Below are positions 50,681-60,100 of a stretch of DNA of 64,000 bases, in pieces (positions within the stretch are counted from its first letter, which is position 1; every line of letters starts with the position of its first letter). Source of the stretch: Candidatus Bathyarchaeia archaeon (GTDB taxonomy: Archaea; Thermoproteota; Bathyarchaeia; Bathyarchaeales; Bathycorpusculaceae); assembly GCA_038880555.1 (NCBI GenBank), contig JAVZRN010000003.1, forward strand, positions 1 through 64,000, in the 5' to 3' direction. The notes beneath the pieces were generated by a model that ran no database searches, was not told where the DNA came from, and saw only the letters and a program-made list of their open reading frames with translations. Both the position numbers and the translations under genes were made by a program.

Positions 50681-50854
50681 TTGGGAAGGCGCTACAAGGT
50701 TAAGGGACGCCCTGGACACTACGTGGTGCGGGACAAACGCGGGCGATTCAAAAGGTGGGCCAGCATTCACAGAAGCATAAAGGTCGATGCCAGAAGAAAA
50801 GTGGGGATGAAAAGGCGACAGTCGGGATACGGGCACATCCAGGACTACGGCTAG
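50681..50854 (+). CDS. 57-residue basic tagged protein
   Basis: A short frame from TTG 50681, with GGTGA eight bases before it and the leader motif at 50659-50665. N-terminus MGRRYKVKGRPGHYVVRDKR resembles the tag, with an eight-residue rather than seven-residue Tyr spacing. The whole product is strongly basic (RGRFKRWASIHRSIKV, ARRKVGMKRRQSGYG), suggesting nucleic-acid binding. Followed by another tagged gene after 15 bases. Confidence 0.6.
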   Translation: MGRRYKVKGRPGHYVVRDKRGRFKRWASIHRSIKVDARRKVGMKRRQSGYGHIQDYG

Positions 50855-50869
50855 GCGGGGTGTTGCCTC

Positions 50870-51268
50870 ATGGCGAGGTATGGGCGTCAAAGGCAGTCCA
50901 GCTACGACCGCACAATCCTCGTCCACGTGAAGCCGACCGCTTATAGGCGAGGCGGCAAGGTCATTAAGCGGAAGGGCTACACGTACAGGCGCAAGGACGT
51001 GGGCAAGCCTGGAAAGGGACCGAAGCTCATCGTCATAAAGGAGAAGGGAGCCCTCCGCAAGCACGGGTACAGCGTCAAGAAAAGCGAGGCCGCCAGACAT
51101 AGAGCCCTAGCCTCGGCCGTGGACGAGTATGGAGCGTTAAGCGTTTTCCGAAAGCTCATGGCCCAATACGTGTTCAGGAAACGCTACGACCCCAAAACTG
51201 CCGAAGTCTTCAGGCAAGACGCCGAGTGGGTCCGCGACCGCTATAAGATGAACGGCTTCGTAAGCTGA
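50870..51268 (+). CDS. Tagged basic protein (Y-x7-Y)
   Basis: 132 residues from ATG 50870. Tag MARYGRQRQSSYDRTILVHV with seven residues between the Tyr residues. Very basic first half (RRGGKVIKRKGYTYRRKDVG) then a helical C-terminus. Likely nucleic-acid binding; possibly a virion or nucleoid protein. After it, 51269-51370 holds no gene except a T-rich stretch and the next leader motif. Confidence 0.55.
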   Translation: MARYGRQRQSSYDRTILVHVKPTAYRRGGKVIKRKGYTYRRKDVGKPGKGPKLIVIKEKGALRKHGYSVKKSEAARHRALASAVDEYGALSVFRKLMAQYVFRKRYDPKTAEVFRQDAEWVRDRYKMNGFVS

Positions 51269-51370
51269 CATCCCCCTTTTTCTTTAAGAGCATCCGAGGG
51301 AAGCCTTCAAGGAACAATACATCAAGGGCTCCGAATGCGTGTTCAAGAGGTTTTTCCTTCGGGGTAGATG

Positions 51371-51631
51371 ATGGCTGGCGCTGTCGGCGTAATTGAGCAG
51401 ATAATCCGTGGCTTGTCGATCGTAGGCAACGCCATAACCCAGGGCATAAAGATGCTGTTCGGCTACCTCGGAGTAACGCTCCCTGACTACGCCATAACCG
51501 TCGCCACGATAATTTTCCTAATACTCTTGCTTTACAAGTTTGGAAACGCCATAAACAAGATCATCCTAATCGTCCTGATCTTCCTTTTGCTGTCTAGCTG
51601 TGCTGGCCTCTTGACGCCGCTTTTCGGATGA
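51371..51631 (+). CDS. Small two-helix membrane protein, candidate coat protein
   Basis: 86 residues from ATG 51371 (ATG 51368 also possible), leader motif GTTTTTC at 51350-51356. An amphipathic N-terminal region (AVGVIEQIIRGLSIVGNAIT) is followed by two hydrophobic helices (AITVATIIFLILLLYKFG, KIILIVLIFLLLSSCAGLL). Size and layout resemble major coat proteins of spindle-shaped archaeal viruses, but such small membrane proteins are common; the assignment is a guess from context. Confidence 0.5.
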   Translation: MAGAVGVIEQIIRGLSIVGNAITQGIKMLFGYLGVTLPDYAITVATIIFLILLLYKFGNAINKIILIVLIFLLLSSCAGLLTPLFG

Positions 51632-51653
51632 TTTTTCCTTTGGGAGAGCGAGT

Positions 51654-51860
51654 ATGCGTTATAGGAGTAGAGCTTCCCAACCGTATAAGCCACGGCGATT
51701 GTCGAGGAAAAAGGTCATTTTCAAGGCGAAGCTGCTGAAGCATCTGGGTGACAGCCACGAGGCCCGCGAGCTCACGGGAGAGGATTTGGACGCGTTGTTC
51801 GAGGATTACAAGAAAAGCGGAAAGTCCTTCAAAGATTGGGTAAAACAATTCCGCGACTAA
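51654..51860 (+). CDS. Tagged small protein (Y-x7-Y)
   Basis: 68 residues from ATG 51654, leader motif at 51631-51637 starting at the last base of the previous stop. Tag MRYRSRASQPYKPRRLSRKK; then a short helical domain (AKLLKHLGDSHEARELTGED, FEDYKKSGKSFKDWVKQFRD). It sits between two membrane protein genes, the last tagged gene seen. Confidence 0.55.
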   Translation: MRYRSRASQPYKPRRLSRKKVIFKAKLLKHLGDSHEARELTGEDLDALFEDYKKSGKSFKDWVKQFRD

Positions 51861-51876
51861 AAGGCGGCGATGTGCC

Positions 51877-52686
51877 ATGAAGATGACGAAGAAAGAGCGC
51901 AACCTTCTGATAGTGCTGCTTTTCATCGTCGCGGCGGTCGTGGCCTTCCTCTTCGTGCCGGCTGACGCGGCTGCCACTTGGAGGGCGAAGGCTTCGGGCA
52001 ACGGGCTAACCATCAACGTCAGCGGGAGGACGGAGCTCCTTGGCGCTGGCGGGAACACCATCCAGCTAAGGTTTCTGGCGAAGATGGCAATGCTTCCCTT
52101 GGAGTTCGTTTATCAGGGGCAAGCGGTTCAAGGGTTGAGGGTCCACTTCTCCTATACGATTGAAGGCGACGACGTGGACTGGAACACGCTCGTCGTTACC
52201 GCTTCTGCGTCTGGAACGGGCGGCTTCAGCCAAAGCAAAACGTTCACGTCGAGGACGGGCTCGCACATCTTCACCTTGCCCATATCGGCCATACAACTTG
52301 GGCGTCAGCCAAGCGAGGGCGAAGAGATGGCGTGGACGCTGACGGTCACCTTGAGGGCTGAAGCCCGCGCCACGCAAGGCGCACCGTTGTCGGTCGAGGC
52401 GAGGCCGATAACGTCTTCGGTGACGACCGTTTGGAAGGACGGCGCCTTACAGCCTGAAACCACGCCGAGCACGCAAGTTCCAGAGGAAACTGGGGGCGGG
52501 ACGACCACGGTCGGAGGCGGGTGCGGTCCGCCTGGGCATCACTTGGTCTGGGTTGCGGGCGTTGAGCCAGTATCCTTCCTCGAGGAGTACGGCTGGCAGA
52601 TGGCTGTCGTGGCCGCCGAGTTCGGGTTGGCGGCTGGCGCGTCCTATGCTTTAGGAAGACTCAATAAGCGGAAAGAGGACGCGTAA
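51877..52686 (+). CDS. Exported protein with beta-rich domain
   Basis: 269 residues: signal or anchor helix (NLLIVLLFIVAAVVAFLFVP), long beta-rich domain (residues about 30-190), Thr/Pro/Gly-rich linker (PETTPSTQVPEETGGGTTTV), then a weakly hydrophobic helix near the C-terminus (AVVAAEFGLAAGASYAL). Surface or virion protein; no family. Confidence 0.55.
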   Translation: MKMTKKERNLLIVLLFIVAAVVAFLFVPADAAATWRAKASGNGLTINVSGRTELLGAGGNTIQLRFLAKMAMLPLEFVYQGQAVQGLRVHFSYTIEGDDVDWNTLVVTASASGTGGFSQSKTFTSRTGSHIFTLPISAIQLGRQPSEGEEMAWTLTVTLRAEARATQGAPLSVEARPITSSVTTVWKDGALQPETTPSTQVPEETGGGTTTVGGGCGPPGHHLVWVAGVEPVSFLEEYGWQMAVVAAEFGLAAGASYALGRLNKRKEDA

Positions 52687-52706
52687 GCCTAGCTCCTATT
52701 TTTCTT

Positions 52707-53348
52707 ATGGTGAAAGGGCGTAAGCCCGAAAGCGGAGGAAAAGGTCAAGTGAGCATGAAAAGCATCGAGAATTGGCCTTGGTTCGCCATACTGGGCGTTC
52801 TGGTGATACTCAATATGCTCCTTGTCCAGCAGAGCTCGGACTTCATGTCCGCGGTTGTTCCAGCCTACCTGTCGCAAGCGTTCCTCTTCATCGCCTTGGG
52901 CTACGGCTTCTACCGGGAGCACACAACTCAGGGGTTCGCCGTCTTCCTAATGGGCTTGATCTGGCTTTTGCAGAACGTGTTGCTCTGGAGCAACGCCGAG
53001 GTAACGGCTTGGCTCTGGCTAACCTTCCTCGTCCAGCTACTGATGATCTACTTCTTCTTCACGGGCAAGAAGCTGAGGTTCGCGGGTGAATCGGGCCTGC
53101 CTTGGACCTACGCAGCCCTCTGGGTTGTGTTCATAACGGGCTTGGCGAAGTTCCTAATCGGCCTGTCAGCGGGCATGACTATGGCGCAGGTCCCGCTCTG
53201 GGGATTGGGCGTTCTGCTGGTGAGCTTCGGCTACATCATAAAGCCCGTCGAGCAGTCGTGGTCCGCTCCCTTCAAGCTCATCGGAACGCTGCTGTGCCTC
53301 ATTTCAGCGTTCACGCTGACGACTCCAGGGCTCAACCTACTGCCATGA
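52707..53348 (+). CDS. Polytopic membrane protein
   Basis: About 213 residues with roughly seven membrane helices (for example WFAILGVLVILNMLLV, LIWLLQNVLLW, WTYAALWVVFITGLAKFLIG). Start uncertain: ATG 52707 and GTG 52710 lie only 2-5 bases after the leader motif (52698-52704), while ATG 52755 would leave all helices. No family recognised. Confidence 0.5.
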   Translation: MVKGRKPESGGKGQVSMKSIENWPWFAILGVLVILNMLLVQQSSDFMSAVVPAYLSQAFLFIALGYGFYREHTTQGFAVFLMGLIWLLQNVLLWSNAEVTAWLWLTFLVQLLMIYFFFTGKKLRFAGESGLPWTYAALWVVFITGLAKFLIGLSAGMTMAQVPLWGLGVLLVSFGYIIKPVEQSWSAPFKLIGTLLCLISAFTLTTPGLNLLP

Positions 53349-53379
53349 TTTATCATATGAGCACGAGAGTGATGGAGCC

Positions 53380-54354
53380 ATGAAGGACTCCGAGAAAGTG
53401 ATCGCGTTCGTAGTCGTCGCCTACATAGTGCTGGCGTTCATCGGCGGAAGCCTTCTCCCGTGGGAGTGGAGCTTCGTAGCGAGGAGAGAGGGACTTCCAT
53501 CGCCTGTTGGCGTCGTCGGAATGTTCGACGTGGATGCCAAGGGCTACAACACTCTGGACATATCGACCACTTACGTGGAGAACACCGCCTTCCATTGCTA
53601 CTGGTACGGCTACCGCGGCGGCTGGATTATGCTGGGCAAGGGCCAGACAACCGTCGAGCTCATTGAGCAGGACGGGGGCTACTTATACGCCGTCGTGAAG
53701 CCAATAGCCGGGCAAGCGCTCTACGTGGACTGGTCTGAAACGAAGGCTAAGAACCCACGCGTCGAGAGCGTGAGCTTCGAGGACGTGGACAACGACGGCT
53801 ACAAGGACTTCATATTCAAGCTTAACATGGCGAACATTCCAAAGCCCGCCACCGGCAACCCGAAGATGCTCTTCTACCCGTACTTCCTAGCCTACGAGAA
53901 GCCGAGCATCAACACGCCCTCCGACTTGACTGGCTGCGGGACCGCAAAAGTCATCAAATACGTCGAGTGGTACCTATACTTCACCAACCCAAGAAAGGCC
54001 TTCGCCATATCAAAGATTGAGATAACCATCAACACGACCGACGTCACCAAGGTGACCATCAAGTCCGTGGCTGTTCCAGGCGGCGGCACATTATCCGGCG
54101 ATATGCTTGGCGCTCCCCTGAGGGGAGTCAACAGCCTAACCTACACTTACACGTTCGGCACCAACCTCTACAACGCCTTATACCTCAAGTATCCGGCCAA
54201 CGTTTTGAACAAGTTCTACGCAACCAACGAGCTCGAACTCGACCTTGAATCCGGCGACGTCCTCTCATACACGATAACCTTCACGGGCATAACGGTTGAT
54301 GGAAGCGTAACGACCATAACGGACACCGTCCTGATCAAGGCTGCTAGCTCGTAG
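53380..54354 (+). CDS. Membrane-anchored exterior protein
   Basis: 324 residues: N-terminal helix (VIAFVVVAYIVLAFIGGSLL), then about 295 residues of exterior beta-rich domain with a calcium-loop-like DVDNDGYKDFIFKLN (near residue 130) as in FG-GAP-type repeats. C-terminal part resembles a second sandwich (LELDLESGDVLSYTITFTGI). No membrane helix at the end. Surface protein of unknown role. Confidence 0.5.
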   Translation: MKDSEKVIAFVVVAYIVLAFIGGSLLPWEWSFVARREGLPSPVGVVGMFDVDAKGYNTLDISTTYVENTAFHCYWYGYRGGWIMLGKGQTTVELIEQDGGYLYAVVKPIAGQALYVDWSETKAKNPRVESVSFEDVDNDGYKDFIFKLNMANIPKPATGNPKMLFYPYFLAYEKPSINTPSDLTGCGTAKVIKYVEWYLYFTNPRKAFAISKIEITINTTDVTKVTIKSVAVPGGGTLSGDMLGAPLRGVNSLTYTYTFGTNLYNALYLKYPANVLNKFYATNELELDLESGDVLSYTITFTGITVDGSVTTITDTVLIKAASS

Positions 54355-54409
54355 ACGCCTTCCCCTTAACCTCCCCTCTTTTTCTGTCGATTTTTCTCTC
54401 GGTGTGCCA

Positions 54410-55075
54410 ATGGCTAGAGCTATCTCGGTCGCCATCTTAATCGGCGTGTTCGTCGTAGGCGCGGTTCTCCTCTACGCTTGGACGAGTGGGCTGATAGGCG
54501 GAGGCGTTGTTCACGGGCAAGGCGGAGCAGCTACATTGGCCTTTACTGTGAGGTTTAAAGATGGAACGACGCAGACGTTTGAAACGACCAACATCTACTC
54601 TGGAAAGCTCAGCGTTGTGCCGCTCTCGCTCTACGTCGGCGGAAGGGAAATCGCGGGAATCGATACGGATGTGAAGGTCAGGCTTAATACTGGCGGGAGA
54701 AGCGTCGCCCAATGGACCGCTAAAATCGCCCAGCGTATAGAAATCTACAAAAGCGGACAGAACACTCCCTTGACCAGCAGCACGGGGAGATATGAAAAGT
54801 CTGGCATAGGCTGGGATGACGGCGAAATCAAAACCGTTTTATCCACGCCATTGACGTCTGAAACCATAGAGAGCGCCATCCGACAATACAGCGGCGACGG
54901 TGATTTCTACTTTCAAGTCGTCGCCCAGATAGCCTTGAACGTCGTAGCGGACGGGGAGGAGCATCAGCTCACGGGCTCCGGCGTCGGGGGCATAACCATA
55001 ACCATGAAAGGCTATCAAGCCATGAGTATGTCGGCGATCGTTTCAGTATCCCCGTTGATGCTTACAAAACCGTAA
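54410..55075 (+). CDS. Membrane-anchored surface protein, paralog of the 39049 gene
   Basis: 221 residues from ATG 54410, 13 bases after the leader motif at 54390-54396. Anchor helix (ISVAILIGVFVVGAVLLYAW), then exterior domain with VRFKDGTTQTFE and PLSLYVGGREI, matching the protein encoded on the opposite strand at 39049. Equal length (221 and 223) supports common origin. Confidence 0.55.
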   Translation: MARAISVAILIGVFVVGAVLLYAWTSGLIGGGVVHGQGGAATLAFTVRFKDGTTQTFETTNIYSGKLSVVPLSLYVGGREIAGIDTDVKVRLNTGGRSVAQWTAKIAQRIEIYKSGQNTPLTSSTGRYEKSGIGWDDGEIKTVLSTPLTSETIESAIRQYSGDGDFYFQVVAQIALNVVADGEEHQLTGSGVGGITITMKGYQAMSMSAIVSVSPLMLTKP

Positions 55076-55113
55076 GCCCCTCTTTTCTCCCTATTTTTCT
55101 CATGGGCGTAGCC

Positions 55114-55593
55114 ATGCAGTTGACGTCCAAAGAGGTGATGTTGGCGATAGCCTTCGCCCTGCTCGGCTTCGCCTTGAGCAGCCGCCAATGGATACTGTTC
55201 TTGGACAGCCTTAACCCCCTGCAAGGGCTTATCGTTTATTACGTCATCATATTCACGTCAATCTTCGTCCTCAGCCGCATGGACCTCGTCGTCTTAGGCT
55301 TCAAAATAAGAGGCGTAAAGCAGACGTTGGGGCTGACGCTGATAACCTTCGCCTTCTTCATAATAGTGGACTGGGAGAGCCCCTACATCCAGGCGGTCAC
55401 GGGGCGATCCGTAGAGGCCGTTAGCCCCGTCTACTTCCAATGCGAGGACGGAGCCGTCTGGTACGCTTGGAGCCAGCTTTTGCCAATGGCTCCCGTAGAA
55501 ACGCTTAGGCTGTTGACGTACGTGTTCACGCCCCTTCTGCTCGCCCTCCTGGGCGGGTTCCTCGTAAGCGAGAAGGTGAAGTTGGGATGGTGA
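55114..55593 (+). CDS. Four-helix membrane protein
   Basis: 159 residues from ATG 55114 (leader motif 55093-55099). Helices around VMLAIAFALLGFALS, LIVYYVIIFTSIFVLS, LGLTLITFAFFIIV and LLTYVFTPLLLALLGGFLV. The exterior loop holds VYFQCEDGAVWYAW. It overlaps the CPBP-like gene by 7 bases, suggesting joint function. Confidence 0.5.
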   Translation: MQLTSKEVMLAIAFALLGFALSSRQWILFLDSLNPLQGLIVYYVIIFTSIFVLSRMDLVVLGFKIRGVKQTLGLTLITFAFFIIVDWESPYIQAVTGRSVEAVSPVYFQCEDGAVWYAWSQLLPMAPVETLRLLTYVFTPLLLALLGGFLVSEKVKLGW

Positions 55594-56366
55594 AGTCTAA
55601 ACGCCTCGACATATCCATATTCCTAATCGTCTTCGCCATCAGCATAACCTACTTCATACTGAAAACCTACAAGGACCCGAGCCTCTTCAGCGCCACGCTT
55701 GCCTTCAGCATAATGGCGAGCGTGAGCCTCTTCGCGGCGCTTTACAGCAAGGCGGACGAGCCCTACTACGAGAACTTGACGCTTGCGGGGCTCCTCTACA
55801 CCTTGGCGGCCGTTTTCGGCATGATAGCGGTCAGCACCTTCTTCGTCGGGCTTTTCGGCGCCAGCGTCCTATACTTCCCGACGGTTTTCTCGAGCCTCGC
55901 GGTTGTGGGCGGGGCGTCCAGCATCTTCACGGCCATAATGGGTGAGCTGGTCTTCCAGTTCGCGGCCGTAGCCACAGCCGAAGAGCTTCTCAAGTTCGTG
56001 GCCTACACGGAGCTTAAGGACAGATATAGGAGCGTGGCCTTCGCCATAGCCATTGCCGTGGGCTTCTGGGCGGGCTTCCACGCGCTTCAGGCCTACAAGA
56101 ACCTCTACTACATAGTGCCAGCCTTCATCTGCGGGGTCATCCTCATCATTCTGCTGGAGTACACGAAGTGCGTCATAGCGCCCATAATCGCCCACGGAGC
56201 ATACAACACCGTCTGCGTTCTGCTCACCTATATGCAGTCGGCCGTGCCCGTCGAGGTGCCGTGGTTCCCGACCGTCTGGACAAGCGAGGACGTCCTGTTG
56301 ATGGGCTTGGCGGCCATGTGGATAGCCTTCATCCTCCTTCCCATACTCACGAGGGGTAGGAAATGA
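55587..56366 (+). CDS. CPBP-family intramembrane protease-like protein
   Basis: 259 residues, about eight membrane helices. CPBP motifs in order: AEELLKFVAYTEL (EE pair, near residue 133, Lys where Arg is usual), GFWAGFHALQAY (F-x3-H type, near 160) and IAPIIAHGAYNTVCV (H-x3-N, near 205). These residues form the metalloprotease site of the Rce1/CAAX-type family. Possible roles are processing of the element's many membrane proteins, or immunity or exclusion functions. Overlaps both neighbours. Confidence 0.7.
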   Translation: MVKSKRLDISIFLIVFAISITYFILKTYKDPSLFSATLAFSIMASVSLFAALYSKADEPYYENLTLAGLLYTLAAVFGMIAVSTFFVGLFGASVLYFPTVFSSLAVVGGASSIFTAIMGELVFQFAAVATAEELLKFVAYTELKDRYRSVAFAIAIAVGFWAGFHALQAYKNLYYIVPAFICGVILIILLEYTKCVIAPIIAHGAYNTVCVLLTYMQSAVPVEVPWFPTVWTSEDVLLMGLAAMWIAFILLPILTRGRK

Positions 56367-57091
56367 AGCGGCTACTGGCAATAGCCTTATCCCTGCTACT
56401 TGTTTTAGGCGTCACCTTGAAGGCCAGCGCCTACGAGAACATCATCGTCAACGGGGGATTTGAAACGGGGGACTTCACGGGGTGGACCCTGGCCGCCGCA
56501 TCCATCAGCGACGTCTACCATCACACGGGCAACTATTCATGCTTCCTCTACGGCGCGAGCTACATCCAGCAAAACTTCTCACGGCCCGTAAGGAGAGGTA
56601 TACTCGTTGTCTGGGCTTACGGCCCGTCTGCAAGCAGGTATAAGCCCATCTACCTCGTCTGCGAGGACATCATAGTCGCGGGCGACAGCCTATACGCCTC
56701 TAGCTCCGACTGGTATAACAACACGATAACGGTAGAGGCCTACGTGGATGAGAATTTAATCGAGCACCCGATAGTCGGAATACGCTTTGAGGGGGACTCG
56801 AACAATCCCTACGTCATAGACGACATCGCCTTCTACGTCCTCGAGTATGTAGAAGGACCGCAAGACGAGGGACCGCAAGACGAGGGACAAACAACTCCGC
56901 CCAACTGGCCTCCAAAGCCTCAGCCACAACCCCAACCTTCGCCAGGAGATGGTGCAGGCGGCGGCTGGGCTGATCAAATCGTGGAAGCGGTAAGGGAGCT
57001 TATCAGAAGGCTTCTGGGCAACCCGACGATACTGCTTCTGCTGCTGATCTTCGCTGCGATCATGGCTTACTACACGTTGAGAAGGCATTAA
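56363..57091 (+). CDS. Exported carbohydrate-binding-like protein with GNP membrane anchor
   Basis: 242 residues: signal peptide (LLAIALSLLLVLGVTLKASA), a CBM-like jelly-roll start (ENIIVNGGFETGDFTGWTLA) extending to about residue 165 with IDDIAFYVLEYV, then a duplicated GPQDE and Pro/Gln-rich spacer, and a C-terminal anchor (RRLLGNPTILLLLLIFAAIM). The anchor resembles that of the 61211 protein. Probably binds cell-surface glycans. Confidence 0.65.
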   Translation: MKRLLAIALSLLLVLGVTLKASAYENIIVNGGFETGDFTGWTLAAASISDVYHHTGNYSCFLYGASYIQQNFSRPVRRGILVVWAYGPSASRYKPIYLVCEDIIVAGDSLYASSSDWYNNTITVEAYVDENLIEHPIVGIRFEGDSNNPYVIDDIAFYVLEYVEGPQDEGPQDEGQTTPPNWPPKPQPQPQPSPGDGAGGGWADQIVEAVRELIRRLLGNPTILLLLLIFAAIMAYYTLRRH

Positions 57092-57111
57092 GCTCCCAAA
57101 TTTTTCCCTCG

Positions 57112-60100
57112 ATGAAGCCTAAAACGCTCTTGATAGCCATAGCGCTTTCCATAGCCCTCGCAGCCCTCGCCATAATGGCGCCTCAAGAGCCTGTCAAAGC
57201 ATCTGGCGAGGGGTGGCTTCAGAGCTGGCTCTACCGCAAAAGCCACGTCATAAACAGCGCTTCAAACGCGGGGACAAACTATCCGATTCGCATCAAAGTT
57301 TACTATGGAAGCGGAACAGACAGCGGGGAAAACGTGTATCTGGGCGGAAAATGCAGAACCGACTTCGGCGATGTTAGATTTACCGATGATGATGGCACTA
57401 CGCTTTTGGACTATTGGATGGAAAGCAAAGTTGACGGCGATTATGCAATATTTCGGGTTGAAGTGGCTGATGATTTAAGTTCAAACTCGGCAACCATTTA
57501 CGTTTACTACGGCAATTCGCAAGCCACAAGGGCAGATCATCCTGAAAACTTAGATGTTTTTTCCGTTAGAGAACATCAAACCAGCACTTCTTACTATCCC
57601 AACTTCCGTTTCTCCAAACCAAGCGCAAGCGTTATCCGCGTAGACAGCTATACGGGGGGCTCCTCCAGTCTTGGAGAAGGTTACGTTTTCATTATTGTTC
57701 CGAAAAGCTACTTGCATGGTAAAAAGGTTAGGGTTTATTGGAACCAATATTATTCGTATAGTGATTCCAGAGATCTAGCTATAAGCAGAGTGCTTGTTCT
57801 CGACACCGAGCTTTTAAGAAGTCAAACGTTAAGCATAGCTGATATTACGAGTCTTTTTCCTTATATAGAGCTAACGCATTATCCCGGACCGCTTGGAACT
57901 TCTGGCTGGAAAGGTTGGAGGACTGACACTTCAAGCGTTATAAACCTAACCACTTTCACAAGCGAATATGTTACTCTTTTAATAAGAGTTAGGGACGGTT
58001 GGACAGGACAAACAGTCATGACGGATGTTGACTGGTTGAAAATTTTGGATTCATCTGACAACGTGCTTATTACATACGATTTTTCGGAAAGCGTTGTAAT
58101 GGAACAAACAGGAACATACGAGGATTACGGTTTATATAGAAAATACGTTAGTCCAGAGCCCGGTCATGGCGAATGGGGGAGCGAGGAAATTCAGCCGTCA
58201 GGCGCGGGTCCACTTCCGCCGACCTTAACTTCGCCAGCCAACAACACCCGCTTCAACCCAGGAGCCAGCGTCGTCTTCACGTGGATTTTCAGCCATGTGA
58301 ACCAGAGCGAGAGCCAAAGCGCCTACCAGTTCCAGCTCGACGACGACAGCGACTTCAGCTCGCCCGTTATAAACACGGGCAAGGTGACGTCTTCGGCCAC
58401 TCAGACCCAGCAGACGCTGCCGAACACCGTGGGGCTCTATTATTGGCGGGTCCGCGTCTGGGACACGCAGAACATCCCGAGCAACTACTCCGACCCTCGC
58501 CAGATAATAGTGGACAGGCTCGAGGTTTACGGGGCTTGGGTCAGCGACTCGAGGGCGGATGTAGGCTCTACGCAGTATTGCTATTGGCAGTTGCGCTACG
58601 ACTACGACGACGTGGTCTTCGACAGCTCCAAGGGATCTGTTAAGGTGAACGGAGAATCCGCCACTTGGAACAGCCAGGAAAGCCGTTGGGAGTATGCGTC
58701 CACTAAATATAGTGTGGGCTTATACACCTACACGCTAACCTTTGTGGACGATACCTACGGCTTGACGGCCATAACTGGCACTACGGAGCTCACGATCGTT
58801 TTCGACAGGCTGGAAGTTTACGCCTACGGCGTTTCCGACGGGCGGGTGAACGTGGGCGACTCGGTTGTCGCGTGGGTTAAGATACGCTACGCCTATGACG
58901 TCGTGGAGCTCGACGGCTCAAAGGGCTCCGTGAGCATAGGCGGGATAAGCGCCCTCTGGAGCACGCAGAACAGCCGATGGGAGATAAGCGTTTCCCAGTC
59001 CAGCGTATGCCACGTGGACTACGCGACGCCCTCTGCGGTAACCGACAGCCTATACGGCTTGACGGCGATCAGCGGCTCAACGGTCCAGCGCGTGGTCTGG
59101 GACCGCGTTTTGGTTTCGCATTCCGGCGTTACTGATGGACGCGTGAACGTGGGCGACCAATCGACAGTTTATTTTGTCTTAAGATACGAGTATGACAATG
59201 CGCCTATAACCGACGGCGTTGTCTACGTGAACGGCTCCGCGGCTTCCTATTCGCCTCAGAGCGGGCGATGGGAGATAAGCGTATCCCAGTCAAGCGTCTG
59301 CTCCAAAGCCTACTACGTGAGCGGCGTGAGCGGAAACGCCTACGGCATCACGGCAATCAACCATCAAGCGTCCTACCCAATCGTGGTTTGGGACAAGGTC
59401 CTCGTGGTGAGCGGGGGCGTAGCCAAGCAGAGGGCCGACGTCGGCTCGCCGGTGAAGGTCTATTTTGTCTTGAGATACGCTTATGACGATGGGCTTGTGA
59501 CCTCGGGCACAGTCCAGATTAACGGGACCTCTGCAAGTTACAACGGCACGGTTGAGCGTTGGGAGGCCTTGGTTAGCCGGCAAGCTGTCGGAAGGTTCGG
59601 CTTCGCAGTATCAAGCGTTGTGGATGGAGCCTACGGCTTGACCGCTTTAGAGGACGCGGCTGGACCGCAATACTGCATCTGGGACAGAATCCAAATCTAC
59701 GACGGCGGAGTTTCCGACACGAGGCACAACGTGGGCGGAACCGTCTACGTCTGGTTTAAGGCCCGCTACGAGTACGACAATGCGACGTTTGACGGGTCTA
59801 AGGGCTCGCTCCTTATTAATGGAACGGCTGCCTCGTGGGATGTTGTGAGGTGGCTCATAACCTACTCGTCCAACAGCGTTGGCAGATACGCCTTCACGGT
59901 TTCAGCCGTCCAGGACAGCCAATACGGCTTGACGGCGTTTAGCATGGCCGTTGACACGCCCTACGCGGTCCTCGACAAGGTGCTCGTGACGATTTCGGCC
60001 GCCAATACGCGCATCAACATAGGCTCTCAGGCCCAGATAAGCTTGGACGCCGTTTACGCCTACGACGGCACGCGCTTTCAGGGCTACGTTAGACTAAACG

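Noticed and set aside
51269-51367. Possible small coding remnant before the candidate coat protein gene
   Set aside because: A frame reading into the next gene looks protein-like at its end but lacks a start and has an in-frame stop close upstream.
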